64,000 bases of DNA. Source: Arboricoccus pini (GTDB lineage Bacteria > Pseudomonadota > Alphaproteobacteria > Geminicoccales > Geminicoccaceae). Shown here one piece after another: positions 1 through 8,166 of the stretch (position 1 is the first letter of the stretch; every line of letters starts with the position of its first letter). Below the pieces are notes generated by a model. That model searched no databases, was not told where the DNA came from, and saw nothing but the letters and a program-made list of their open reading frames with translations. A program made the translations under genes and the position numbers. Location: NCBI RefSeq assembly GCF_900187945.1, contig NZ_FYEH01000005.1, positions 1-64,000 on the forward strand, written 5' to 3'.

Positions 1-2
1 GA

Positions 3-79
<77 letters not shown>

Positions 80-169
80 AATCCACATAAAACAACCACC
101 GTCTCGATTTAATCACCGGAGCGCTGTGGGGCGTGGCATCCGCTGGATACTGCGCCTGATCGCTTATGC

Positions 170-538
170 TTGACATTACCGAGGCTGTCGTGGATGGCGG
201 AAGAGTCGAAATTCCGCCGTGCAGCGCCACGACTGAATGCCGATCCATCTATTGTCTCACGCTATGTCCGCGACATTGAAGCGGATTTGAGCGCTGACCT
301 TTTTCTTCCCGAACCAGGGCATGGCGCACGGCTGACTGAAGTCGGCCGCGCGTTTCTCAGTGACGTGCGCGCGATGTTCGAGAACCTGGACCGGGCCAAG
401 ATGGCGGCACGGTCGGTGGCCTGCGGCAAGCGCGGACGGCTTCGGCCGGCAGCATCGGAAGACGTGATGACGTGCACGCTGGCGCGTATCACCAGAGCCT
501 ATCGAGAGCAGCAGCCCGGGTGCATCTTGACGTGTTGA
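170..538 (+). pseudogene. LysR-family regulator remnant (N-terminal HTH only)
   Basis: The frame translates to about 122 residues matching the start of a LysR regulator: FRRAAPRLN followed by PSIVSRYVRDIE is the winged-helix recognition region, LTEVGRAFL is the usual linker-helix start, and ARITRAYREQQPG is the first strand of the effector domain. It then stops. A complete LysR protein is about 300 residues, so nearly the whole ligand-binding domain is missing. The stop lies 14 nt from the end of the convergent M24 gene, so the 3' half has been lost rather than interrupted. Probably non-functional, though a short DNA-binding product cannot be excluded. Confidence 0.7.
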
Positions 539-554
539 AGATGCCCGCCATTGC

Positions 555-1685
555 TTATTTGACGAAGAGTTGCCTTGGGAAATTGGTGAGCAGTTCGAAG
601 CCGTCCTCGGTGATCGCGATCGTCTCCGACATGCCGAAACCGCGGGCGAGGACGTAGGTGTGGAAGGTCTGGCCGGGCTCGAACGTCCAGGTGCAGCCCG
701 GGGCGGCCTCAAGCGGCTCGCCGCCATTGGGCTGCAGCAGCAGGCCGACCGAGTAGAAGGTCTTGTTCGTGTAGCTGTCGCGCAACCCGGCGGCGAGCAC
801 GCCCTCTCGGTAGATCGTGTCCGGCACGCTGGCAGGAATGCCGGGCTTCACCGCACGAAGAGCGGCGTCCTGGATGGCGATCAATTGCTCGACGACGCGA
901 TGATCGTCATCCCGGGCGGGACCGATCCGGATCGGACGCATGAAGCGCGCGTGGTAATTCTTGACGTTCGGCGTGGTCTCGATCTGGACGATGTCGCCCG
1001 CTTCCAGCGCGCGATCCGAATAACCGCCATGCAGGTGGAAGGCACGTTCGCCGGAGGACATGACGCCGGGGCCGGGCAGGTCGCTGCCGGCCCGGATCAT
1101 GGCAGCGCAGATTTCCGCTGCCATCTCACGCTCGGTGACGCCCACGGCCGCACTGTCGATCGCCGCCTGCATACCCGCCTCGGCCGCCTTGGCGGCACGC
1201 CGCTGGTAGGCGATTTCTGCCGGCGACTTGATCAGCCGCATCGTCGGCGTCAGGCTGCTTTCGTCCTGCCAGACGATGCCGGGCAGGGCGGCCTTCAGAT
1301 ATTCGTAACGTCCAGCCGAAAGCGGCCAGGCGGAAAGCTCGATGCCGAGACGGGCGGAAGTGCCGATGCGGCTGGCGATCGCACCGGCGGCGACCTTCAT
1401 CCGATCATCGCCGTCCGTCCACATCACGCGGTCTGGGAAGACGCACGTGCTCTCAAGGTAATATTCCTCTACGTCGCGGCAGAACATCGTCGGCTCGCCC
1501 TCGGCGGGAACGATGGCAAACTGCAGCGTGCCGTAGGCGCGGGTAAAATAACCTGTCAGCCATGTCACCGTTTCCGGCAGGAATGCAATGAGCCCGTCCA
1601 GCTGTTTCTCGCGCAATGCGGATTGGACACGAGCCAGGCGCGCTAGAAATTCCTGACGTTCGAAGCAGAAGGCCGACGTTACCAT
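555..1685 (-). CDS. M24 family protein (creatinase/prolidase-like), copy 1
   Basis: 376 residues. The N-terminal creatinase domain (about 1-150, with TVTWLTGYF) is followed by a pita-bread M24 domain. In metal-dependent aminopeptidase P the ligands sit in D-x-G and D-x-TRT motifs; here the equivalent stretch reads QIETTP then HARFMRPI, so the two Asp positions are Glu and a non-acidic residue. The last Glu appears kept in MSETIAIT. This resembles creatinase and ectoine hydrolase (DoeA), which use the fold without two metals to open C-N bonds. The gene lies 21 nt after the amidotransferase gene and is probably co-transcribed with it. Start ATG follows GGGAGG. Substrate unknown. Confidence 0.85.
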   Translation of the reverse strand: MVTSAFCFERQEFLARLARVQSALREKQLDGLIAFLPETVTWLTGYFTRAYGTLQFAIVPAEGEPTMFCRDVEEYYLESTCVFPDRVMWTDGDDRMKVAAGAIASRIGTSARLGIELSAWPLSAGRYEYLKAALPGIVWQDESSLTPTMRLIKSPAEIAYQRRAAKAAEAGMQAAIDSAAVGVTEREMAAEICAAMIRAGSDLPGPGVMSSGERAFHLHGGYSDRALEAGDIVQIETTPNVKNYHARFMRPIRIGPARDDDHRVVEQLIAIQDAALRAVKPGIPASVPDTIYREGVLAAGLRDSYTNKTFYSVGLLLQPNGGEPLEAAPGCTWTFEPGQTFHTYVLARGFGMSETIAITEDGFELLTNFPRQLFVK

Positions 1686-1706
1686 GCGGACATTCCCTCC
1701 CTTCGA

Positions 1707-2417
1707 TTAGCCGTGCTGGACGAGTTCGGCAAAGCGGGTCAGCATGGTCTTTGCATCGAGTGCCTCATGCGCTTTTGCCTTCAAGTCGTCGATGCTGGCG
1801 CCGTCTGCCTCCATGCGGCTGCGGTTTTCCTCGAACCAGAGCAGGGCCTGGGCCTTCGTCACTTCGGGATGTCCCTGAATGCCCCAGATGTCGGCATCCC
1901 GGTAGCGCCAGATCTGGTTGGGACAATCGTCGGAATAGGCAAGGACGGTCATGTCGGGATGGCTCGCCCGTACCTCGTCATTGTGCCAGACGAACATATC
2001 GACGCTGCCCACAAGGTCACAGGTCAGCTTGTCGTCCTGGGCTGCCTCGGTTAGTGGCAGGGTCTTGTAGCCGATTTCGCAATAAGCTCGGCGAAAGACC
2101 TGATCGCGCCCGCATAGCGCCGAGCCCAAAATCTGGCTGCCGAAGCAAATGCCTAGCATCGGAATCCGTTGGGCCGCCGCATCCTGGATCAACTCGTGCT
2201 CGCGTCGAATGAAAGGAATGGCTTCATAGGCGCCATGCGGGCTGCCCGAGAGGAAGATCCCGTCATATCCCTTGAGTGATGATGGAAACTGTCCACCATA
2301 CGACCAATAGCGATCGACGTTGAGGCCCCAGGTCTCGAACCTGTCGTCCAGCTTGGACGCTGATTGCAGGCGTCGTCCATTGCCGAGATAAAGAAGGCGT
2401 CCTGCCATGCCATTCAC
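1707..2417 (-). CDS. Class I glutamine amidotransferase domain protein
   Basis: 236 residues, a stand-alone GATase1 domain. The nucleophile elbow GICFGSQ places Cys91, and GIQGHPEV supplies His183 and Glu185, completing the Cys-His-Glu triad. No synthase domain follows, so it could be the glutaminase half of a two-protein enzyme or, like PuuD, a free gamma-glutamyl amide hydrolase. The 5-oxoprolinase genes next door make a gamma-glutamyl substrate an attractive inference. It is first in a leftward two-gene unit with an M24 gene and is divergent from pxpA across a region holding a candidate GntR operator at 2440-2451. Confidence 0.88.
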   Translation of the reverse strand: MNGMAGRLLYLGNGRRLQSASKLDDRFETWGLNVDRYWSYGGQFPSSLKGYDGIFLSGSPHGAYEAIPFIRREHELIQDAAAQRIPMLGICFGSQILGSALCGRDQVFRRAYCEIGYKTLPLTEAAQDDKLTCDLVGSVDMFVWHNDEVRASHPDMTVLAYSDDCPNQIWRYRDADIWGIQGHPEVTKAQALLWFEENRSRMEADGASIDDLKAKAHEALDAKTMLTRFAELVQHG

Positions 2418-2439
2418 CGCTTACGATTTGCGGATGGCA

Positions 2440-2451
2440 TCGGTATACCAG
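2440..2451. promoter_or_regulatory. Candidate GntR/FCD operator, site 1
   Basis: TCGGTATACCAG has an 8-bp perfect palindromic core, GGTATACC (2442-2449). It lies between the divergent amidotransferase and pxpA genes. The same core sits in the perfect 12-bp palindrome at 8102-8113 beside the GntR regulator gene. FadR-subfamily GntR proteins commonly bind short GT-x-AC palindromes, so shared control is inferred. Confidence 0.55.
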
Positions 2452-2464
2452 TGGTGTTCAAGGT

Positions 2465-2502
2465 GCAACGCCGGTGGCATGTCGATAGGCCATCCGCGTT
2501 GC
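2465..2502 (+). promoter_or_regulatory. Inverted repeat in the pxpA leader
   Basis: GCAACGC (2465-2471) and GCGTTGC (2496-2502) form a 7-bp perfect stem, with an inner TGGC/GCCA pairing. It ends 20 nt before the pxpA start codon, so it could affect translation or bind a protein. Function not known. Confidence 0.3.
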
Positions 2503-2522
2503 CTGCGATCGACGGAGGCCAC

Positions 2523-3284
2523 ATGCGTATCGATCTGAATTCAGATCTAGGAGAAGGCTACGGTCCTTGGGCACTCGGCGATGACGCCTCGATGCTGGAG
2601 GTCGTCAGCACCGCGAACATCGCCTGTGGCTTCCATGCCGGCGATCCGCGCATCATGCGGGCGACGGTGCGTTTAGCGCGTGAGCGCGGTGTCGCGGTGG
2701 GTGCGCATCCTGGCTACCAGGATCTGATCGGCTTCGGCCGTCGCCGGCTTCCCGGCATCACGGTAGGGGAGGTCGAATCGCTCGTTGCCTACCAGGTCGG
2801 CGCCTTGGCCGCGATTTGCGCGCTCGAAGGACATCCCATGACCCATGTGAAAACCCATGGCGCCCTCGGTAATGTCTGCGCTGACGATGACGCAATGGCG
2901 CTTGCCGTGGGCCGCGCCATCCGGGCGGTCGATCCCAAGCTGGCCTACATGGTCATGCCGGGCACGGCCACGGCCCGTGCCGCCGACAGTCTCGGGCTGA
3001 CGGTGATCAACGAGATCTATGCCGACCGGACCTATGCCGACTCATTCAACCTCTCGCCCCGATCGGAACCCGGCTCGGTCCTGCACGATCCCGACCTCGT
3101 GCTGCAGCGTGTGATGGCCATGGTCGCGGAAGGATGCCTCACCTCGACATCGGGCAAGCGCCTCACAGTGCCCATCAGCTCCATCTGCGTGCATGGCGAC
3201 ACGCCCGGTGCGGTGGCCATGGCGCGTCGGCTCCGCCAGGGCCTGGAGGCCGCCGGCTGGACGATTGCGTCGAGCCGTGGCTGA
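2523..3284 (+). CDS. pxpA: 5-oxoprolinase subunit PxpA (LamB/YcsF family)
   Basis: 253 residues, the usual length for PxpA, which with PxpB and PxpC hydrolyses 5-oxoproline to glutamate using ATP in the cytoplasm. The family start motif DLNSDLGEGYG, CGFHAGDP, GAHPGYQD and the late VHGDTPGA are all present. The ATG at 2523 follows CGGAGG and begins exactly at the family N-terminus; the frame stays open further upstream but has no support there. Unlike the common pxpBCA or pxpABC operons, this subunit is on the opposite strand from pxpBC and converges on pxpC with 22 nt between them. The divergent promoter holds a candidate GntR site. Confidence 0.95.
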   Translation: MRIDLNSDLGEGYGPWALGDDASMLEVVSTANIACGFHAGDPRIMRATVRLARERGVAVGAHPGYQDLIGFGRRRLPGITVGEVESLVAYQVGALAAICALEGHPMTHVKTHGALGNVCADDDAMALAVGRAIRAVDPKLAYMVMPGTATARAADSLGLTVINEIYADRTYADSFNLSPRSEPGSVLHDPDLVLQRVMAMVAEGCLTSTSGKRLTVPISSICVHGDTPGAVAMARRLRQGLEAAGWTIASSRG

Positions 3285-3306
3285 TGATGCCGATGTTTCC
3301 TGCTGG

Positions 3307-4269
3307 CTAATCCCGCGACCCCTTGTCGTCTGGCCGGCGGCGGCCGGCGATGATCGCCTCAAGCCGTTCTTGAGCGTAGATGAGGGCTTCCTCCGCGGCA
3401 TCGGCGGAAATCGCGCGGAAGGTGAAGGTGCTGCCGTTGGGCATCTGGGCGAGCCTGGCCAGATCGGACGAGGCCACTGTCGCGATCTTCGGGTAGCCTC
3501 CCGTCGTCTGTCCATCGGCTGTAAGGACGATGGGCTTGCCGGAGCCGGGCACCTGGATGGAACCCGTCACCGTGGCATCGGATACGATGTCATGACCCTT
3601 GAAGGCCTGGAGGCGGGGGCCAGAAAGTACCATCCCCATCCGGTCCCGCGAAGCCGTGGTCTGGAAGGGCTGCGTCAGGAACAGCTTCCAGGCCTCGGTG
3701 TCGAAATAGTCGTCCTGGGGACCTGGCACGACATCCACGGGGCCCGGTCGGCGCACATAAGGTTGCGTCAAAATGAGAGGCTCCAGCGGCGTTCTTGAGC
3801 GTGCGAGCGGCAGGATGTCTCCTGCCGCCAGCGCCTTGCCGTTGAGGCCGCCAAGGCCGGTGCGCACGTGCGTCGAACGGCTGCCGAGTACCGGCGCGTT
3901 GGCGATCCCACCTGACACGGCAAGATAGCCCCAGACAGCACCTTGCAGGAGACCGATGGTCAATGTCTGGCCGGCGCGCAGGATATGGCTCTGCCAGGGC
4001 AGGACCGGTTTCTCGTCGATCTCGACCTTGCAGTCACCGCCGGTGACGGCGATCAGGACGTCCTCATCCACGCGGATCGATCCGCCGACGAGAGCGAACT
4101 CGATGGCGGCTGCTGTGGCGTCGTTACCCACAAGCGCGTTGGCGATTACATGCGAATCCCGGTCGACCGGCCCGGATCGCGACACTCCGTATGATCGATA
4201 GCCATAGCGACCACGATCCTGAATGGACATCAGCGGGCCGGAGCGAATGACGGAAAGAGCAGCGGCCAT
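3307..4269 (-). CDS. pxpC: 5-oxoprolinase subunit PxpC
   Basis: 320 residues of the biotin-dependent carboxyltransferase / allophanate hydrolase subunit 2 fold. Typical motifs include IQDRGRYGYRSYGVSRSGPVD near the start and the VPGPQDD segment. With PxpB it probably phosphorylates 5-oxoproline for PxpA. Its ATG shares one base with the pxpB stop (TGATG), which indicates translational coupling. It is last in the leftward operon starting at the GntR gene, after the M20 hydrolase, hydroxyacid dehydrogenase and pxpB. Confidence 0.93.
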   Translation of the reverse strand: MAAALSVIRSGPLMSIQDRGRYGYRSYGVSRSGPVDRDSHVIANALVGNDATAAAIEFALVGGSIRVDEDVLIAVTGGDCKVEIDEKPVLPWQSHILRAGQTLTIGLLQGAVWGYLAVSGGIANAPVLGSRSTHVRTGLGGLNGKALAAGDILPLARSRTPLEPLILTQPYVRRPGPVDVVPGPQDDYFDTEAWKLFLTQPFQTTASRDRMGMVLSGPRLQAFKGHDIVSDATVTGSIQVPGSGKPIVLTADGQTTGGYPKIATVASSDLARLAQMPNGSTFTFRAISADAAEEALIYAQERLEAIIAGRRRPDDKGSRD

Positions 4270-5033
4270 CAGACGGTTCCCACAAGCTCGAAATCGCTTT
4301 GTCCGGCGCGTTCGTCCAGATGGGCGGCCTCGTCGGCATCAATGCGGCGAAAGCGAATCCGGTCGCCCGCTCGGAGCAGGAATGGTCTGGCGCGGAGCGG
4401 ATTGAATAGCAGGTAAGGAGTCCGGCCGATGAAGCGCCAGCCGCTGGGGCCGGGCACTGAATTGATGCTGGACTGGCGCCCTCCTATCCCGATGGCGCCG
4501 GCTTCGATCCGCTGGCGCGGCGTGGCAAGCCGTGGCGTGTGCAGAATTTCAGGAAGGCCACCCAGATAGGCGAAGCCCGGCGCGAACCCGATCAAGTAGA
4601 CCCGATACTCGCCGGCAAGATGCAGGCCGATCACCTCGTCGACGGAGAGGTTCTTGATGGCCGCGAGTTCCTCAAGGTCGGTGGCATGTTCGCCGCCGTA
4701 GAACACCGGAAATTCGAAGCGCCGCCCGGGTGGAGGCTCATAGGACGCATCCGATCGCGCGCGCCGCATCAACTCTTCCGCCAGCACGGATCCGCGCACC
4801 AATCGGGCATCGTAGATAAGCGTCAAGGACCGATAGGTGGGGATCGTCTCACGCACGCCCACGATCGGATTTGATGAAATCGAGGCGCTGAGGGCCAGTA
4901 CTTTCAGATTCGCGGTCTCGTTGACGGTGTCGGCAAACTCCACGCTTACCGCCTGATCGCCATTGCGAACGATTCGGGGATAGGACGTCGCGCTATCGAT
5001 CGGGGCTGGGTTTGAACAGGAGTTTCTGGTCAC
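4269..5033 (-). CDS. pxpB: 5-oxoprolinase subunit PxpB
   Basis: 254 residues from the GTG at 5033. The allophanate hydrolase subunit 1 (KipI-like) domain shows GFAPGFAYLGGLP and the late PGPSGWRFIGRTP. An upstream ATG at 5057 would overlap the preceding dehydrogenase gene by 28 nt. The GTG instead overlaps that gene's stop in a GTGA, matching the 4-nt or 1-nt overlaps at every other junction of this operon, so I prefer it. It works with PxpC in the ATP-dependent activation of 5-oxoproline. Confidence 0.9.
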   Translation of the reverse strand: MTRNSCSNPAPIDSATSYPRIVRNGDQAVSVEFADTVNETANLKVLALSASISSNPIVGVRETIPTYRSLTLIYDARLVRGSVLAEELMRRARSDASYEPPPGRRFEFPVFYGGEHATDLEELAAIKNLSVDEVIGLHLAGEYRVYLIGFAPGFAYLGGLPEILHTPRLATPRQRIEAGAIGIGGRQSSINSVPGPSGWRFIGRTPYLLFNPLRARPFLLRAGDRIRFRRIDADEAAHLDERAGQSDFELVGTV

Positions 5034-5995
5034 GTCGATATCGCCGCCCGTTGGCACCTGATAAGGCGCAACTCTTCAAGAACCCTTGTCGCGACCTGTC
5101 TACCCGTTCTCTCCAGTGCGTCGATCGTCAAACCGCCAACATGAGGGGTGAGAATGAGGTTTGGGCAATCGAGCAACGGGTCATCTGCCCGGATCGGCTC
5201 AACGACCGCCACGTCGAGGCCCGCGCCGAAGATAACACCGCTTCGCAACGCCTCGACAAGTGCCGGCTCATCGACCAGCGCGCCGCGGGCGGTGTTGATA
5301 AGCATGCCTTGCGGGCCAATCAGCGCCAGACGGCTGGCGTCGATCACGGGTGTCCCATCGGGCACCCCATGCAGCGAGACCACGTCCGCCCATTCGCATA
5401 AGCTGTCGATATCCGGCATCGCCAGCATGTTCTCCGCGGCCAGTTGGTGGGCCGGGGTGGAACGGGAATAGATCGCCACCTGCATGCCGATCGCCGACGC
5501 GAAGCGGGCAACGAGCCTTGCGATATGACCGTACCCGATCAGCCCTAGTCGGCGAGCCGCCATCTCGAACGTACGGCGAGTCTCGCGGAAATGGTAATCC
5601 CCCTGGCGCGATGCCGTGTCGGCCTGGATCAGCAAACGTGAGCAGGCGAGCATCAGGGCGATGGTCAGTTCGGCGACAGACTGTGCGTTGGCACCCGGCG
5701 TATTGACCAGCGAAACGTTGCGTGCTGCCAGCGACGGCTTGTGGACTTTTTCGGTTCCCGTGCCGTGTACGCCCAGAACCAGGAGATTTGGGGCGGCGGC
5801 AATTTCCCGGGCGGAGAGTCCGTGATTACGGGTGATGATGGCGCAAGCTCCGGCCAGCAGCGGGCGCAGCGTTTCGAAGTCGGTGTTCTCGGCTACATGG
5901 ACTTGAAGGCCGGCTTCTTCCAGGAGCCTGATCGCCGTTACCGCTATCGGCTGCACGACCAAGCATTCACCGCAGTAAGGCGCCGTCATGGTCAA
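5030..5995 (-). CDS. D-isomer-specific 2-hydroxyacid dehydrogenase
   Basis: 321 residues. The central Rossmann domain has LGLIGYGHIARLVA for NAD(P) binding. The catalytic set is visible: Arg in INTARGALVD, an acidic residue after the helix, and His in LTPHVGG. Such enzymes reduce 2-keto acids or oxidise D-2-hydroxyacids. Substrate cannot be read from the sequence. Inside this operon it may process a keto acid freed by the hydrolases. It overlaps the upstream M20 gene by ATGA and pxpB by GTGA. Confidence 0.88.
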   Translation of the reverse strand: MTMTAPYCGECLVVQPIAVTAIRLLEEAGLQVHVAENTDFETLRPLLAGACAIITRNHGLSAREIAAAPNLLVLGVHGTGTEKVHKPSLAARNVSLVNTPGANAQSVAELTIALMLACSRLLIQADTASRQGDYHFRETRRTFEMAARRLGLIGYGHIARLVARFASAIGMQVAIYSRSTPAHQLAAENMLAMPDIDSLCEWADVVSLHGVPDGTPVIDASRLALIGPQGMLINTARGALVDEPALVEALRSGVIFGAGLDVAVVEPIRADDPLLDCPNLILTPHVGGLTIDALERTGRQVATRVLEELRLIRCQRAAIST

Positions 5996-7305
5996 GCCCT
6001 CAACGGAGGATCGAGACAGAGGGCCGAAAGGAGGCGCGCGGCCTCGGCAAAATCAGCCATCGCCATGTGTTCGTCGGGATTATGGCTGCCGTTGGCATTG
6101 CGGATGAAGATCATGCCGGTCGGCACGCCGGCGGCGGAGAAAACGGCCGCATCGTGACCAGCCCCGCAAGCCATCCTCATGGCCCTGATCCCATGTTCTC
6201 TGGCCAGCGCCGATAGGGACCTGACGATATCCGCATCCATTTTCGCCGCGGCGCTGCCGGTCAGGTGACCGAAATCGAAGCGCACGCGATGCTCCGTTTC
6301 GATCCTGGCCGCGGTGTCGGCAACGATCCGCTTCACGCGCTCCAGCGTGGCGGCTTCCTGACTGCGAACATCGAGAGCGAAGGTCAGGCGGCCGGCGATC
6401 TTGCTGAAGGCGGCCTCGGACGCATCGGTGTAGAACTGGCAGAAGGTCACGACGAGATCCGCCCCTTCTTCCTCCAGTCGCGTCCAGGCCTTGTCGAGTT
6501 CCACCACCAGGGCGGCTGCTGCGCGCACCGCATCCTGCCTGTATTCGCGCGGCGTCGCGCCGGAGTGGGCATAGACCCCCAGGCATTTCGCCTCGCGATA
6601 GCGGAAGGATCCGCGAATGCCGGTGACGATGCCAATCGGTAGGCCCCGCTCGACGAGGACCGGGCCTTGCTCGATATGCGGCTCGATGAACATGGCGATC
6701 CTAGCCGGATCGAGGAAGGAACGCCCGGATCGCAGGAAGGCGGTGTCGCCGCCGGCAGCCTCGATCGCGGCACCGAGCGCGATCTGATCCGATGAGCGCT
6801 TGACCTCGTCAAGTTCGTCCGACCTCAGAAGGCCGAACGCGGCCCGGCTGCCGATATAGGAAGCCCCGAACCAGGTGCTCTCCTCTGCCCGGATGACCAT
6901 CAAGGTGATGTTCCAGGGCGGGCGGATGCCCGCGCGCGCGTAGCCGGAGAGGACGCAAAGGCCGAGCAGAACGCCGGCCGCGCCATCGAAATTGCCGCCC
7001 ATCGGCACGGAATCGATATGCGAGCCTATGAAGATGGCGGGCCCTTCCTCGCGACCCTTCATGGTCATGTAGAGATTGCAGGCAGCATCCATCTCGATCT
7101 CAAGGCCGAGCTTGCGCCCTTCGCGCCTGACGATGTCGTGGGCGACCTGCTCTCCAAGTCCATAGGATGCACGCGTGATGCCGCGATCGGTGCCGGTGCG
7201 GCGGCGCAATTCCTCGAACAAACGCTCCGCCAGGTCGATATCCGCGGAAGCGAGGTCAGGCTGCGTGGCGTCGGCCTGCCGCTCGCGCTCGGGATACATG
7301 CTCAT
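5992..7305 (-). CDS. M20 amidase, hydantoinase/carbamoylase family
   Basis: 437 residues. Dinuclear-metal motifs are intact: GSHIDSVPMGGNFDGAAG (His and Asp ligands), RAEESTWFG (acidic pair), FIEPHIEQGPVLV (His) and NGSHNPDEHM (last His). Family members hydrolyse N-carbamoyl-L-amino acids, ureidoglycolate, allantoate or beta-ureidopropionate. The match fits N-carbamoyl-amino-acid hydrolase in general, but the substrate is not fixed by sequence. It is second in the GntR-led operon with 4-nt overlaps on both sides, so it is likely made together with the dehydrogenase and PxpBC. A ring-opening step feeding a carbamoyl or amide intermediate to this enzyme would be consistent. Confidence 0.88.
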   Translation of the reverse strand: MSMYPERERQADATQPDLASADIDLAERLFEELRRRTGTDRGITRASYGLGEQVAHDIVRREGRKLGLEIEMDAACNLYMTMKGREEGPAIFIGSHIDSVPMGGNFDGAAGVLLGLCVLSGYARAGIRPPWNITLMVIRAEESTWFGASYIGSRAAFGLLRSDELDEVKRSSDQIALGAAIEAAGGDTAFLRSGRSFLDPARIAMFIEPHIEQGPVLVERGLPIGIVTGIRGSFRYREAKCLGVYAHSGATPREYRQDAVRAAAALVVELDKAWTRLEEEGADLVVTFCQFYTDASEAAFSKIAGRLTFALDVRSQEAATLERVKRIVADTAARIETEHRVRFDFGHLTGSAAAKMDADIVRSLSALAREHGIRAMRMACGAGHDAAVFSAAGVPTGMIFIRNANGSHNPDEHMAMADFAEAARLLSALCLDPPLRA

Positions 7306-7961
7306 GCGCGCGTCAATCTCCTGACGATACTGTCTCGAATGTGTTCGAGATGCTGACGCATCGCCAGAGCGGCATCATCGCCGCGTCCGTCCCGCAAGGC
7401 CTCGACGATCTCCAAGTGCTCCCGGCAGGTCGCCTCGAATCTCTCGGGCAGGCTTCGCAGGTCGAAGATCTGCGTCTGGCGGCGCAACATCCGCGCGATC
7501 TGTGCCAGTTGCGGGTTGCCCGCGGCAGCGCCGATGCCGCCATGCAGGCGATCGTCCACATCACGAACCAAGCCACGATCCGGCCTGCCTTCGTCGCTTA
7601 AGGTCCTGCCAAGCAGGTCTCTCAAGTCGGTCTCCAAGGCATCGAGCTCGACCCGGGATATTTGACCTGCCGCCAGGCGCGCTGCTTCCGGCTCGAGAAG
7701 CTGCCGAATGTGGAGCGCATTGATGTAATCATCGACGCGCATCTCCTTGACCTGGAGTCCGCGGCTTCCCTGCCGGATCAAGAGGCCTTCGCCCTCGAGC
7801 ATCAAAAGCGCGTCGCGGATCGGCGTCCGCGACATGTTCAGCGTTTCTGCAAGCCGGCGCTCGGTAATCATGACGCCTGGCGGGATCTGTCCCGAGACAA
7901 TCAGGTTGAGGATCTGCTCATACGCCTGCAGTGCCAGCCGTTTCCCCGTTTCGATCAGCAT
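7302..7961 (-). CDS. GntR family transcriptional regulator (FCD domain)
   Basis: 219 residues from the ATG at 7961, which follows AGAGGAA; a longer reading from 8039 has no ribosome site. The N-terminal winged helix shows ITERRLAETLNMSRTPIRDAL, and the C-terminal FCD domain has R..LEPEAARLAA and the metal-site His residues in DDRLHGGI and HLEHIRDS. FadR/FCD regulators usually repress and are released by an acid ligand. The gene heads the hydrolase-pxpBC operon and is divergent from the second M24 gene and ABC importer. A perfect TTGGTATACCAA in that gap is its likely own operator. It overlaps the next gene by 4 nt. Confidence 0.92.
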   Translation of the reverse strand: MLIETGKRLALQAYEQILNLIVSGQIPPGVMITERRLAETLNMSRTPIRDALLMLEGEGLLIRQGSRGLQVKEMRVDDYINALHIRQLLEPEAARLAAGQISRVELDALETDLRDLLGRTLSDEGRPDRGLVRDVDDRLHGGIGAAAGNPQLAQIARMLRRQTQIFDLRSLPERFEATCREHLEIVEALRDGRGDDAALAMRQHLEHIRDSIVRRLTRA

Positions 7962-8026
7962 CTTACTGGTTCCTCTGGGCGGACGGCTCAAGACCAACCA
8001 TGCCGCGTCTGTCGCCACGGGAAGCA

Positions 8027-8071
8027 GCTGTTGCCACACAAACTGTCCCCAAAAAATCCGTGAGCAACAGC
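8027..8071 (-). promoter_or_regulatory. Inverted repeat in the gntR leader
   Basis: GCTGTTGC (8027-8034) and GCAACAGC (8064-8071) form an 8-bp perfect inverted repeat with a 29-nt loop. It lies between the probable promoter and the start of the GntR gene. It could be a leader hairpin or a second protein site. No homologous element is recognised. Confidence 0.3.
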
Positions 8072-8094
8072 GAGAAAATTAAGTATTCCTTTGG

Positions 8095-8121
8095 TTGACG
8101 ATTGGTATACCAAACTTTACC
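8095..8121 (+). promoter_or_regulatory. Promoter with overlapping GntR operator, site 2
   Basis: TTGACG (8095-8100) resembles a -35 box and TTTACC (8116-8121) a weak -10. The perfect 12-bp palindrome TTGGTATACCAA (8102-8113) fills the spacer. A repressor bound here would block polymerase and could also control the leftward gntR operon. The core GGTATACC recurs at 2442-2449. Confidence 0.6.
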
Positions 8122-8166
8122 GTTCTGACAACGGGCAGCATTCGCCTGTCCAGAACGGACGCTATC

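Noticed and set aside
570-1646. 358-residue plus-strand open frame
   Set aside because: It lies opposite the M24 gene and has no recognisable domain; it is a GC-rich antisense frame.
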